From: Angelakisella massiliensis
GTDB taxonomy: Bacteria; Bacillota; Clostridia; Oscillospirales; Ruminococcaceae
Reading direction: 5' to 3'
Length of the DNA: 64,000 nt
Assembly (NCBI RefSeq): GCF_900104675.1
Contig: NZ_LT629945.1
Coordinates: 1,354,756 to 1,418,755, forward strand
A program made the translations under genes and the position numbers. Within the stretch, counting starts at the first letter, position 1. Every line of letters begins with the position of its first letter. The notes beneath the pieces are model-generated. The model saw only the letters and a program-made list of their open reading frames with translations, searched no databases and was not told the DNA's origin. Positions 1-8,691 of this stretch are shown piece after piece.

Positions 1-327
1 ATCGGAAATGAAATAAACGCCCATCTCTTTGTTTTCAAAGCAGATGCAGCCCATTTCCTTGTGGAGCCGGTAGGCGGCATCAAAATCGTCGGCAGTAAAG
101 GCGATATGGGTTTCATTGTCCCCCAGATTATAGGGGTCCTGCCGGTCGGCCAGCCAGGTCAGCTCCAGCTGGCAGGAGGAACGATCGTCCTGGAGAAAGG
201 CGATCTTAAACTTACCGGGATTTTCCTTTACTCTTTTCACAGACAATCCCAATGCTTTCTGGTAAAAATCAATGCTGGCATCCAAATCAAAAACGTTGAT
301 ATTGGTGTGGGCCATGGTAAAGGCCAT
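1..327 (-). CDS. Glyoxalase I / VOC-family metalloenzyme (partial, runs off left edge)
   Basis: The first 109 codons are present; the C-terminus lies beyond the window. The protein starts MAFTMAHTNINVFDLDASID and has the glyoxalase layout: a first His in the opening strand (H7), a Glu (E55) and a second His (H74). These match the spacing of three of the four metal ligands of E. coli GloA; the fourth would be past the edge. Lactoylglutathione lyases isomerise the methylglyoxal-thiol adduct, but VOC enzymes are diverse, so the substrate is inferred. The start is set by GGAGGTGACC (332-341 on the opposite strand) 4-10 nt upstream of the ATG. Confidence 0.85.
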   Translation of the reverse strand, partial: MAFTMAHTNINVFDLDASIDFYQKALGLSVKRVKENPGKFKIAFLQDDRSSCQLELTWLADRQDPYNLGDNETHIAFTADDFDAAYRLHKEMGCICFENKEMGVYFISD

Positions 328-455
328 TTCCGGTCACCTCCTGTCTACGGTTTTATTATATTCCGAAGAGAGGAGTTTTTTCATCCTTTTCTGATGAATC
401 TTTGATTACAATCCTGTAACGACAAAGGGCAAGGAGGTTACAATTTGTTCTGCCC

Positions 456-845
456 TCAGCTGATATAATCCTCCACCAGACGGGTCATTTGCTGGTAGCC
501 CTCTACAGGGATCCCTTTTGTCAGCTGCTGCTGATCCAGCTCCGGCAGGGTTTTGGTATAGATGTCGAAAATCATTTCCGGTTCCTCCACTCCTTCCAGA
601 AAAACCGCCACCCTCCCCTGGTAATCCCGGATGAGATAACGCTCCGCTTCCTCTTCAGCCTGGGCCTGGGAGGAGGAAGAAGAGGAGGAGGAAATGGAAG
701 AAAGAGAGGAAGGAGCTTCCCGCAGAGGGGAAGCGGTTTCGCCGGCAGATACCGTACCGGGACGGCTGCCCAAAGCCAGGGCAGTGCCAATGGCAACTCC
801 CGCAATGGCGGTAAATACGCCGGCCAGCAAACGATGTTGAACCAA
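456..845 (-). CDS. Membrane-anchored protein with BofC C-terminal-like domain
   Basis: 129 residues. One N-terminal hydrophobic segment (about residues 8-27) is followed by a low-complexity Ser-rich linker (about 45-59), then a compact extracytoplasmic domain from about residue 68 (YLIRDYQGRVAVF onward, ending LVEDYIS). That tail resembles the C-terminal domain of BofC, the forespore protein that restrains the SpoIVB/sigma-K checkpoint, and similar domains occur in many clostridial proteins of unknown role. The start is a TTG preceded by GGGAGGT about 8 nt upstream. It is a single gene, divergent from the PBP. Sporulation involvement is inference only. Confidence 0.6.
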   Translation of the reverse strand: MVQHRLLAGVFTAIAGVAIGTALALGSRPGTVSAGETASPLREAPSSLSSISSSSSSSSQAQAEEEAERYLIRDYQGRVAVFLEGVEEPEMIFDIYTKTLPELDQQQLTKGIPVEGYQQMTRLVEDYIS

Positions 846-1143
846 CTTTAAGACCTCCCTTTGGCGTGGTATACTCCATCATACAGTCGCAGTATGGCCC
901 GAAAAGCCCCTTTTTATACCTTTTCTCCGAAAAAATTCCACCTTTTGAACTGCTTTAAGGTTTGCGGCTTTTGCTCAAATATACAGCTGGAGTATTTTGG
1001 TTTGTTTGTGGATGCTTCCCGGCACTGAGCAGATAAAAAGCGATTTTATTTTGATTCCCAGGCTCCCCTCAAAGCTGACGTTTATATCAGGAAAACAAGG
1101 AAATCACAGAGATTTGACTTTTCAGGGGGATTTTTTAAAAAAT

Positions 1144-1175
1144 TTTAACACTATAGGCGCTTAATATGGTATAAT
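1144..1175 (+). promoter_or_regulatory. Possible promoter of the class A PBP gene
   Basis: A perfect TATAAT lies at 1170-1175. The -35 is poor: TTAACA at 1145-1150 with a long 19-bp spacer. The flanking sequence is AT-rich. It sits about 117 bp before the PBP start. Confidence 0.4.
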
Positions 1176-1291
1176 ATCAAAGATAGTTGCATTTTTCTCC
1201 CGCAGTCTGCCAACAGGCTGTGGGAGGTCTGTTTCGTATCCCACTGCGGCGGGATACGGCGGCACCCATAAAGGAGGCGACCTCATCCCTT

Positions 1292-3766
1292 ATGAGAGAA
1301 CAGAATCAAAATCCGACCCACAGGACGGTCAGACCGGCTGCGCCTGAGGCCGGAAGGATGCCGGGAGGGGAGGAACCCCGGAAGAAAGGCCGTGCACCCC
1401 GGGAAAAGAAGCCCAAAAGTCCCGCTGCAATAGCGGTGCGGCGTGTGTTTCGCTTTTTCCTGGGCATGATGATGCTTGGCATCATCGCCGGCTGCATCCT
1501 GGCCTGTTATCTGACGATGTACATCTTTGATATGCTGGATAACGGCGAAAAGATCGAAATGGACCTGGATGTCCTCAAACTCAACTATACCACCATTATC
1601 TATGCGGAGGATTCCGCTACGGGTGAGACTTATGAGCTTCAGCGGCTCTCCAGCCAGGATGGCTCCAGAATCTGGGTGGATTATGAGGATATGCCCCAGG
1701 TGCTTTTCGACGCGCTGATTGCTGTAGAGGATAAACGCTTTGAAAGCCACAACGGTGTGGACTGGCAGCGTACCTTTGCCTCCTTTGTCAATCTGGTGGG
1801 GCAGAAGTTTGGCTTTTCCCTTTATGAGGGCACACCCGGTGGTTCCACCATCACGCAGCAGCTGGTGCGCAACCTGACGGATGACAAGGATGTCACCATC
1901 CAGCGTAAGCTGCGTGAGATCGTGCGGGCGCTGACGCTGGAGAAGCATTATTCCAAAGATCAGATTTTGGAGACCTATCTGAACCTGGTTACCTTCGGCA
2001 ACAATACCTACGGTATTCAGGCGGCAGCCAATCTGTATTTTGATAAGGATGTCTCGGAGCTGACGGCGGCGGAGTGTGCCTCCATCGTGGGTATTACCCA
2101 GAATCCCACCAAGTATAATCCTTACTATAATACAGACGGCAACAATGGCTATCAGAATAACCAGGACCGCAAAGAAGATATCCTGTATCTGATGCATGAG
2201 CAGGGCAAGCTGACCGACGCGGAATATGAGGAAGCTCTCGCTCAGGAGATCGTTTTCAATACCGACAACAATGACGCTCGTATTTCCACCGACCAAAGCT
2301 ATTTTGTGGACTATCTGATCGAGCAGGTCCTCAGCGATATGGAAGAGCAGCTGGGCATCACTTACGCGGAAGCGGAGAAACGGCTGTACAGCGGCGGCTA
2401 CCGGATTTACTGTACTGTGGATCAGACTGTTCAGGATAAGCTGGAGGAAATATACGTCAATTGGGAGGAGTATTTCCCCAAGGTCTCCAATGTGGATGAG
2501 TATCCTGAATCCGCTTTCATTATTACTGATACCGGCGGAGCCATCAAAGGCCTGGTGGGCGGTAAAGGTGAAAAGGAAGGAGCCCGCGTTTGGAACAGGG
2601 CGACGGATACCAAGCGGCAGCCTGGTTCCACCATCAAGCCTATTTCTTCCTATGCGCTTTCCTTTGAAAATGAGCTTGTTCACTGGTCCTCTTTGCTGCT
2701 GGACGGCCCTTACAAGTATGAGATTCCCGGACAGCCTGCCTGGGAGCCGGTGGATTATTACGGTGAGCCCAAAGGCTATATGATTCTGGAGGATGCCATT
2801 CAGCGTTCCACCAACCTGATTCCTGTGCGTCTGGTGGAGATGCTTACCCCCAAGGCTGTGTGGACCTTCCTTCACGACACACTCCATATTGAATCTCTGA
2901 CAGAATCGGATCAGGCCATGGCTCCCATGTCTTTGGGAGCGCTCACCTATGGCGTCACCCCCATGGAGATGGCGGGAGCCTATCAGATGTTCGCCAATGG
3001 CGGCACCTATACCGAGCCTTACACCTATACCAAGGTATTGGACAGCAAAGGCGAGGTGGTGCTCCAGCGGGATATCACTCCCACCCGGGTCATCAGCTTT
3101 GAGACTGCCACCATCATCAATCGTTTGCTGCAGCGCGTGGTTACAGGTCCTTATGGTACCGGCAGCGCCGCGTCCCTGGCTCAGACCAATCCGGGTATTC
3201 CTGTCGCTGGCAAGACCGGTACGACTGATGATGACGTGGACCAGTGGTTTATCGGTGTGACCCCCTATTATGTGGGCGTTTGCTGGATGGGCTTTGATGA
3301 TCAGATTCTGATGCAGGAAAATGAGGACGGCACCAAAACGCCGGTTTATGACCAGTGGGGCAATACGATTCCTCACAGCATCGGCTACCGCTACCTGCCT
3401 TATCCGCCCCCCCTTCTGTGGAAGACTGTCATGGCTTCCGTTCATGAGGGGCTGGAGCCCAAACAATTCCAGTACAGCTCCAATGTGGTGTCGGTCACCT
3501 ATTGCCGTATGACAGGCTACGCGGCCAGTGAGGATTGTGAGGATACTGCTGTTGGCTGGTACACCACCAGCAACATTCCTGGTCCCTGTCCGCTTCATGG
3601 TTCCGGTATGGAGACCGATTACTATGTGGCAGGGGATAAGCCCTGGCTGGACGAGGTTTACGATCATGAGGACGCCGACAAGAATAAGGATGGAGACGAA
3701 CCCGGCTCTGAGTATGATGATGAGTACGGTGAGTACACCTATGAGCGTCCGGATGATGATGATTGA
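1292..3766 (+). CDS. Class A penicillin-binding protein (glycosyltransferase/transpeptidase)
   Basis: Bifunctional peptidoglycan synthase of 824 residues. It has a basic cytoplasmic tail, one membrane segment (about residues 51-78), a GT51 glycosyltransferase domain and a penicillin-binding transpeptidase domain. GT51 motifs seen are EDKRFESHNG with catalytic E146, GGSTITQQL, and the later RKLREI and ILETYLN blocks. Transpeptidase motifs are STIK (nucleophile S446), STN (S506-N508) and KTGT (K641). The C-terminus is an unusual acidic Asp/Glu/Tyr tail ending DDDD. The start at 1292 is chosen because AAGGAGG lies at 1271-1277; an upstream in-frame TTG at 1187 has no ribosome site. It is monocistronic, ending at a strong terminator. 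Confidence 0.93.
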   Translation: MREQNQNPTHRTVRPAAPEAGRMPGGEEPRKKGRAPREKKPKSPAAIAVRRVFRFFLGMMMLGIIAGCILACYLTMYIFDMLDNGEKIEMDLDVLKLNYTTIIYAEDSATGETYELQRLSSQDGSRIWVDYEDMPQVLFDALIAVEDKRFESHNGVDWQRTFASFVNLVGQKFGFSLYEGTPGGSTITQQLVRNLTDDKDVTIQRKLREIVRALTLEKHYSKDQILETYLNLVTFGNNTYGIQAAANLYFDKDVSELTAAECASIVGITQNPTKYNPYYNTDGNNGYQNNQDRKEDILYLMHEQGKLTDAEYEEALAQEIVFNTDNNDARISTDQSYFVDYLIEQVLSDMEEQLGITYAEAEKRLYSGGYRIYCTVDQTVQDKLEEIYVNWEEYFPKVSNVDEYPESAFIITDTGGAIKGLVGGKGEKEGARVWNRATDTKRQPGSTIKPISSYALSFENELVHWSSLLLDGPYKYEIPGQPAWEPVDYYGEPKGYMILEDAIQRSTNLIPVRLVEMLTPKAVWTFLHDTLHIESLTESDQAMAPMSLGALTYGVTPMEMAGAYQMFANGGTYTEPYTYTKVLDSKGEVVLQRDITPTRVISFETATIINRLLQRVVTGPYGTGSAASLAQTNPGIPVAGKTGTTDDDVDQWFIGVTPYYVGVCWMGFDDQILMQENEDGTKTPVYDQWGNTIPHSIGYRYLPYPPPLLWKTVMASVHEGLEPKQFQYSSNVVSVTYCRMTGYAASEDCEDTAVGWYTTSNIPGPCPLHGSGMETDYYVAGDKPWLDEVYDHEDADKNKDGDEPGSEYDDEYGEYTYERPDDDD

Positions 3767-3790
3767 TCTGCGTCGTTTGCTTTAAAAAGC

Positions 3791-3830
3791 GGGCGGTCTT
3801 CCATTTACCCATGGAAGGCCGCCCATTTTT
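3791..3830 (+). terminator. Intrinsic terminator of the PBP gene
   Basis: A 14-bp stem, GGGCGGTCTTCCAT (3791-3804) with ATGGAAGGCCGCCC (3811-3824), has one G-T pair and is followed by ATTTTT. It lies 25 bp after the PBP stop. Confidence 0.9.
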
Positions 3831-4198
3831 GATTTGGCAGTTTTGAGGCGATGCGAAATCGCCATTGCTGAAACGGGGGGAAGACATTGACCGTTTGTTT
3901 CACCAAACACACAAGGCTCTGTGGGAATGATTCCGTAATCAGTTTAAGGGAAAAAAGAAAACATACCGGCACGATGAGCCGGGAAAAAATTGCAGTTTCA
4001 ATATCTAAGGAATGTGATTTCCGATAAATCTTTCGATCAAGAAGAACTTTTATGAGCATATCCTATTCTGTTTTCAGGAGGATAGACAAATGCCCCGAGA
4101 GGATAAAATTCAGCAAAGCGCAAAAGTTCTGCTGCCCGAAGAAAGGGAAAAAGGAAGGAAAGCGGCAAGCTTTAAACTGAATGATGGGACTTCACCAT
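3831..4198. other. Intergenic stretch without a supported gene
   Basis: I find no start with a ribosome site and no recognisable coding product here. The base composition is AT-richer than the flanks. Confidence 0.6.
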
Positions 4199-4222
4199 GG
4201 CGGCTCAAAGCCGCCTTTTTTA
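4199..4222 (+). terminator. Small rho-independent terminator hairpin
   Basis: GGCGGC (4199-4204), TCAAA loop, GCCGCC (4210-4215), then a run of seven T. No plus-strand gene ends just before it, so it may terminate read-through from the PBP or an unseen short transcript. Confidence 0.7.
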
Positions 4223-4231
4223 ATGCAAAAG

Positions 4232-4267
4232 AAAAAGACGGCCATCCCTGACCCAGGGAGAACCGCC
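4232..4267 (-). terminator. Terminator of the amino-acid ABC operon
   Basis: Minus-strand stem GGCGG...TCCCT with AGGGA...CCGTC (4237-4267), containing one G-U pair and a small internal loop. It is followed by five U. It lies about 43 bp after the ATPase stop. Confidence 0.7.
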
Positions 4268-4309
4268 TTTTTTAGATGTAAAGTATGCCCGCTGCAAGAA
4301 CAGGGAATT

Positions 4310-5032
4310 TTACAGGACCTTATCCAAAAACTGTTTGGCCCGCTCCGATTTTGGTGTGGAGAAAAACACCTGAGGGGGAGCATCCTCCACCAACCGGCCT
4401 TCATCCAGGAAACAGATCCGATGAGCCACTTCCCGGGCGAAACCCATCTCATGGGTCACCAAAGCCATGGTGATGCCGGTGCCCGCCAGGCTCTTGATCA
4501 CCGTCAGTACTTCCTTGACCATCTCCGGGTCCAGGGCGCTGGTGGGTTCGTCAAAGAGGATCACCTCCGGGTCCATAGCCAGGGTTCTGGCAATGGCCAC
4601 CCGCTGTTTCTGACCGCCGGAAAGGGTGGCGGGATAACAGGCGGCTTTGTCCGCCAAACCCACCCGCTCCAGCAGCTCGATGGCCTTATCCATCGCCTGC
4701 TTGGGAGCCATATTTTTGACATTGATAGGAGCGTAGGTCATGTTCTGCATCACTGTCATGTGAGGAAACAGATTGAAATGCTGAAAGACCATCCCCACCT
4801 TTTGGCGGATCTTCTGAATATCGGTTTTGGGGTCCACTACATCCACACCGTCTACATAGATATGACCGCTGGTGGGCTTTTCCAATAAATTGATGCACCG
4901 CAGCAGGGTGCTTTTGCCGCTGCCGGAGGGACCGATAATGGCTACGATCTCACCGTCACTGATATTCAGGGAAATGTCACGGAGGACCTCCAGCTTACCA
5001 AAGCTTTTTGAAAGGTGTTCAACGCAAATCAC
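4310..5032 (-). CDS. glnQ: Polar amino-acid ABC transporter, ATP-binding protein
   Basis: 240 residues, full length for the GlnQ/ArtP/HisP class. It has Walker [10 protein letters not shown] (34-42), Q-loop VFQHFNLF (82-89), signature LSGGQ (137-141), Walker B ILFDEP (158-163) and switch H194. It couples ATP hydrolysis to uptake by the permease encoded just upstream. Translation starts at a GTG that overlaps the permease stop by 14 bp, indicating translational coupling. It is the last gene of the argH operon. Substrate is not readable from the ATPase; arginine is the contextual guess. Confidence 0.92.
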   Translation of the reverse strand: MICVEHLSKSFGKLEVLRDISLNISDGEIVAIIGPSGSGKSTLLRCINLLEKPTSGHIYVDGVDVVDPKTDIQKIRQKVGMVFQHFNLFPHMTVMQNMTYAPINVKNMAPKQAMDKAIELLERVGLADKAACYPATLSGGQKQRVAIARTLAMDPEVILFDEPTSALDPEMVKEVLTVIKSLAGTGITMALVTHEMGFAREVAHRICFLDEGRLVEDAPPQVFFSTPKSERAKQFLDKVL

Positions 5033-5699
5033 TCTTGTTCACCCACTTTTCCAGTTTTTTGCCCAGGAAGGAGATAGCCATCACCATTACATAATAGAAT
5101 ACGGCTGCCGTCAGCAGCGGTTCAAAGGCTCTGAAGGTGTCGGAAACAATCATCTGTGCCGCCCGGAGAACATCCACCAGTCCGATGGTGGAAATCAGGG
5201 TGGTGTTTTTCAGCAGACCGATGAACTCGTTGACCAGGCTGGGCATAACGCTTTTGATTGCCTGGGGAAAGATGATGTCCTTCATGGTTTTGCCATAGGA
5301 GATACCCAGGGCCATAGCGGCCTCCCTCTGCCCAGCGTCCACGGCCATGATTCCGCCCCGAAGGCTCTCGGAGATATAGGCGGCGGAGTTGAGCGCGAAG
5401 GTGACACATCCGGCCTGAAAGGCATCCATTGTCAGTCCGAACTGGGGCAGCCCGAAGTATACAATGAAGATCTGCACCAGCAGCGGAACGCCGCGGAAGA
5501 TGGAGGTATAAAAGGTACCTACCGCCCGAACAGCCCGGAAGCGGGACAATTTGATGAGAGACAGAGGAATTGCCAGCAGGATGCCCAGCAGCAGCGACGC
5601 AGCGGTCAGCTGAAGGGTAACCTGGAGAGAACGAAACAGATAGGGCATATATTTGCCCATCATACCAAAATCAAGAAGCATGGACAGACGCTCCTCCAC
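5019..5699 (-). CDS. Polar amino-acid ABC transporter, permease
   Basis: 226 residues with about five membrane helices, a HisM/GlnP-type inner-membrane component. The EAA coupling loop is visible as [22 protein letters not shown], the segment that docks with the ATPase. It lies between the binding protein (72-bp gap holding a stable hairpin) and the ATPase (14-bp overlap). A single permease gene implies a homodimer. Specificity is unknown; position after argH suggests arginine or a related cationic amino acid. Confidence 0.92.
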   Translation of the reverse strand: MEERLSMLLDFGMMGKYMPYLFRSLQVTLQLTAASLLLGILLAIPLSLIKLSRFRAVRAVGTFYTSIFRGVPLLVQIFIVYFGLPQFGLTMDAFQAGCVTFALNSAAYISESLRGGIMAVDAGQREAAMALGISYGKTMKDIIFPQAIKSVMPSLVNEFIGLLKNTTLISTIGLVDVLRAAQMIVSDTFRAFEPLLTAAVFYYVMVMAISFLGKKLEKWVNKSDLR

Positions 5700-5723
5700 T
5701 TAAAATGATGATGCCGCAGGGGC

Positions 5724-5753
5724 GAAGCCGCCGAAAACAGTTCCGGCGGCTTC
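5724..5753 (-). other. Intra-operon hairpin between binding protein and permease
   Basis: A perfect 10-bp stem GAAGCCGCCG / CGGCGGCTTC with a 10-nt loop, 19 bp past the binding-protein stop and with no T-run. Such hairpins are known to stabilise upstream mRNA, which would raise binding-protein output over the permease. That role is inferred here. Confidence 0.7.
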
Positions 5754-5771
5754 ATTGAAAGGCCGGATTGA

Positions 5772-6665
5772 TCAGCCTTCCTTGATGTAGTCTTCACCCA
5801 GCCAGGTGGAGATGATCTCATCCAGTTTGCCATTTTCTTTCATCTTGGCGATTTCTTCATTGAAGATGGGAACCAGTTCGCTGCCCTTGGGGAAGGCGAT
5901 ATTGTAGGTGGACAGGCTGCCTACATCCAGCTGGGAGGGATCGATGATGAAGTAGGACAGGCCCTCATTTTCCTCGCAGACCTTCTTGCAGGCGGTGGCG
6001 CCGGTGATGGTGGCATTGACCCGTCCGGCCAGCATTTCCTGGGTGCAGGCGGCCTGACCGTCAAAGGTTTTCAGCTCTGCGCCTTCGATGCTCTGGATAA
6101 TCTTTTCATAGTTGGTACCGGCGCTGCAAGCCACAGCCTGACCGGAGAGTCCCGCTACATCGGTGATGCCGGAGTCGGACCGCACCAGGCAGCCAACCTT
6201 GGCAGTGGCATAGGCGTCGGAGAAGTCCACGCTTTCAGCCCGCTCTTCCGTATAGCTCATGCCGGAGATGACGAAGTCTGCCTGACCGGCCTGAAGACTG
6301 CCTATGAGGCTGGAAAAGGGCATATTGGAGATGGTGTAGGTGAAGCCCAGATCCTCGGCCATATAGTCCAGAATATCAATGTCCAGACCTTCATACTTCT
6401 CGTTGCCCTGAGCGTCCACCGTCACACTTTCAAAGTACTTGAAATTGGCGCTCAAAGCTACTTTCAGTTCCTTGCCGGCCAGGGGCTTGTCGCTGTCGCT
6501 TGTAGCGGCGGCCTCTGAGGAAGAAGCCTGGGAGGATGCCTCAGAAGAAGCGGCGGTGGAAGAAGGAGCCTCCGAGGAGGCGGAGGAAGCGGCGGAAGAG
6601 CCGCAGCCGGAGAGCATGGAGACAGCCAGCAGGGAAGCGAGTATCATAGAAAGCATCTTTTTCAT
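5772..6665 (-). CDS. Amino-acid ABC transporter substrate-binding lipoprotein
   Basis: 297 residues. The lipoprotein signal ends LAVSMLSGC (lipidated C21). It is followed by a Ser/Ala/Glu linker to about residue 60 and a family 3 solute-binding fold (two alpha/beta lobes). Typical blocks are YEGLDIDILDYMAEDLGF near the front and DFVISGMSYTEERAESVDFS in the middle. It captures an amino acid outside the membrane for the permease/ATPase encoded downstream. It follows argH by 56 bp in the same operon. The Arg/Lys/cystine/Gln choice cannot be made by eye. Confidence 0.92.
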   Translation of the reverse strand: MKKMLSMILASLLAVSMLSGCGSSAASSASSEAPSSTAASSEASSQASSSEAAATSDSDKPLAGKELKVALSANFKYFESVTVDAQGNEKYEGLDIDILDYMAEDLGFTYTISNMPFSSLIGSLQAGQADFVISGMSYTEERAESVDFSDAYATAKVGCLVRSDSGITDVAGLSGQAVACSAGTNYEKIIQSIEGAELKTFDGQAACTQEMLAGRVNATITGATACKKVCEENEGLSYFIIDPSQLDVGSLSTYNIAFPKGSELVPIFNEEIAKMKENGKLDEIISTWLGEDYIKEG

Positions 6666-6721
6666 GTTAAATTCCTCTTTTCTCTTTCTTTGTCAATGGG
6701 GCTTCTGGAGCCCGGTGATGT

Positions 6722-8059
6722 TCAGAGCATCTCTTTTTTGATGCCCTTTTGAAGGATGTTGTCATAATCGATATACGAATAAATGGTTTCATCAAAAACA
6801 GGGGAGAAGGTAAGAAGCTCATTGAGCGTCAGTTCCTCAATGGCTTTGCCATGATCTTCACAGTAGATAACGATTTCACCGACGATACCGTGAGCGTCCC
6901 GGAAAGCCACGCCCTTTTTCACCAGATAATCGGCTACTTCTGTGGCGTTGAGGAAGCCCTTTTTCACCGCTTGTTTCATTGCTTCCGGCTTTGCTTTAAG
7001 GGTGCCGATCATGCGGTCCATCATTTGCAGTGAACCGGTGACCACATCCAGAGCGTCGTAGAAGGTGGATTTATCCTCCTGAAGATCCTTGTTGTAAGCC
7101 AGCGGCAATCCTTTCATAGCGCAGAGAAGGATAAACAGATCTCCATATACACGTCCGGTACGGCCTCGCACCAGCTCCGCCCCATCGGGATTTTTTTTCT
7201 GGGGCATGATGCTGGAACCGGTGGTGTAGCGGTCATCCAGCACCACAAAGCCGAATTCCGCGCTGGTCCACAGTACCAGCTCTTCCGCCAGACGAGACAG
7301 GTGCATCATCAGGATGCTGAAATCCGCCATGGTCTCCAATACAAAATCCCGGTCGGAAACCCCATCCAGAAAGTTTTTGCAGGCTCCGCCCTGGAACCCC
7401 AGCAGTTGGGCGGTGTAGGCCCGGTCAATGCTGTGGGTGGTGCCTGCCAGAGCGCCGCATCCCAGCGGGGACTGATCCATGATTTCCAAGGCGTTGGAGA
7501 GGCGTCGCTTATCCCGTTCCATCATCTCATAGTAGGCCAGCAGATGATGTTTGAAGGTGACTACCTGGGCTCGCTGGAGATGGGTGTATCCCGGCATGAT
7601 CCACGGATTTTCCTCCGCCACACGCTGAAGGGTTTTCTGGAACTCTTCAATCAGTCCGATCACCCCTGCGGTTTGGGCTTTGACGTAGAGCTTCATATCC
7701 ACGTTGCACTGATCGTTCCGGCTGCGGGCGGTGTGCAGCTTTTTGCCCACCTCTCCCACCTTGCGGATGAGGTTAAGCTCCACGAAGGTATGTACATCCT
7801 CGTATTCAGGACCATAGATCAGTTTTCCCTGCTGATATTCCCCCAGCAGCTCCTTGAGCCCCGCGGAGAGGATGTTTCCTTCCTCCTGGGTCAGCATTCC
7901 GCATTTGACCTGCATGGCCACATGGGCCAGACTTCCTTGTATATCCGGCTCTACCAGCCAGTCAGTTCGGCAGCGGCCGCTGTTGAAGCGCTGCATCAGC
8001 GCATCCTCATCTTCCCGAAATCGTCCGCCCCAAAGCTTGGTTTCATATGCGTTTGCCAT
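6722..8059 (-). CDS. argH: Argininosuccinate lyase
   Basis: 445 residues, close to the usual 450-460. It splits argininosuccinate into arginine and fumarate, the last step of arginine synthesis. The fumarase/aspartase superfamily signature GSSIMPQKKNPD carries the catalytic serine loop. The N-terminal LWGGRF motif, HTARSRNDQ and GYTHLQRAQ are all present. The ATG is preceded by AGGAGG at 8064-8069. It is the first gene of an operon with an amino-acid ABC transporter, which joins synthesis and uptake under one promoter. No argG is in the window. Confidence 0.96.
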   Translation of the reverse strand: MANAYETKLWGGRFREDEDALMQRFNSGRCRTDWLVEPDIQGSLAHVAMQVKCGMLTQEEGNILSAGLKELLGEYQQGKLIYGPEYEDVHTFVELNLIRKVGEVGKKLHTARSRNDQCNVDMKLYVKAQTAGVIGLIEEFQKTLQRVAEENPWIMPGYTHLQRAQVVTFKHHLLAYYEMMERDKRRLSNALEIMDQSPLGCGALAGTTHSIDRAYTAQLLGFQGGACKNFLDGVSDRDFVLETMADFSILMMHLSRLAEELVLWTSAEFGFVVLDDRYTTGSSIMPQKKNPDGAELVRGRTGRVYGDLFILLCAMKGLPLAYNKDLQEDKSTFYDALDVVTGSLQMMDRMIGTLKAKPEAMKQAVKKGFLNATEVADYLVKKGVAFRDAHGIVGEIVIYCEDHGKAIEELTLNELLTFSPVFDETIYSYIDYDNILQKGIKKEML

Positions 8060-8100
8060 AGCGTCCTCCTGTGGGCTTGCAGCCCTCCTTTGTTTTGCAT

Positions 8101-8130
8101 TATTATACGCCTTAAAAAATAATTATGCAA
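8101..8130 (-). promoter_or_regulatory. argH operon promoter overlapped by an ARG-box-like operator
   Basis: On the minus strand -35 TTGCAT (8124-8129), 17-bp spacer, -10 TATAAT (8101-8106), 42 bp before the argH ATG. The sequence ATTGCATAATTATTTTTT covering the -35 closely resembles the ArgR/AhrC box core (TGAATAATTATNCA type). Arginine-dependent repression by steric block is the natural inference. Confidence 0.7.
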
Positions 8131-8204
8131 TATGCTTTTAAAAATATTCTGTTTTACACATAAAAATAACGAAATATCCTTAAAATAAAGACTATATAAC
8201 CATA

Positions 8205-8248
8205 TTTAAGAATAAATACATACCATGATATGACTATTTATTCTTAAA
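8205..8248. promoter_or_regulatory. Long palindrome upstream of the argH promoter
   Basis: Perfect 14-bp inverted repeat TTTAAGAATAAATA (8205-8218) and TATTTATTCTTAAA (8235-8248) with a 16-bp spacer that itself contains CAT...ATG symmetry. Each arm loosely resembles half an ARG box. It lies about 75-120 bp upstream of the argH -35, a position suited to a distal operator for a hexameric ArgR-type protein. Confidence 0.6.
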
Positions 8249-8596
8249 ACAGAGGGCAATACGATGAAATTTTTTGGTATGGTACCCAGGTTTTATACAT
8301 CCTTAAAACAGCCAAACTATTTGAAAGAAAGCTGTCAGAGGCGCTGAACAAAGTGCAAAATGAAACAGGAATAAAAAGCAGGAAGAGAAAAAGCCGATAA
8401 GGGCGCTGCAAAAAATCCTTTTTTCCGCCAATGACCAAACAATAGTAAGGAAGACTGATTCAAAGCAGGGGGAGGGGGAGGCACCGGCACTTTTTGGCGG
8501 TCACAAAAGAATACCGGAGCGTCCTGTTGGAGATTTTCTGACGTCGGCTTCAGATGTCCCCTGGACCAGGGAAGCATTTTGAGCAAAAAGCAGATG
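8249..8596. other. Intergenic region without a supported gene
   Basis: Only very short or unsupported frames are present on either strand. There is no ribosome site with a credible start, and no RNA structure stands out. Confidence 0.55.
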
Positions 8597-8637
8597 AAAA
8601 AATGGCGCCCCTGTACGGTCAAGTACAGCAGCGCCAT
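8597..8637 (-). terminator. Terminator of mgtE
   Basis: Minus-strand stem ATGGCGC...GTAC paired with GTAC...GCGCCAT (8602-8637), followed by TTTTT (8597-8601). It lies about 55 bp after the mgtE stop. Confidence 0.85.
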
Positions 8638-8691
8638 AAAATGAAATTTTCTTTTGCTTTGCTTTGGAAAAGAGCAGGGGAAGGAAACGCT

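Noticed and set aside
1283-3667. Very long open frame on the minus strand opposite the PBP gene
   Set aside because: It is a shadow of GC-rich codon usage in the PBP gene; the translation has no family features and no ribosome site.
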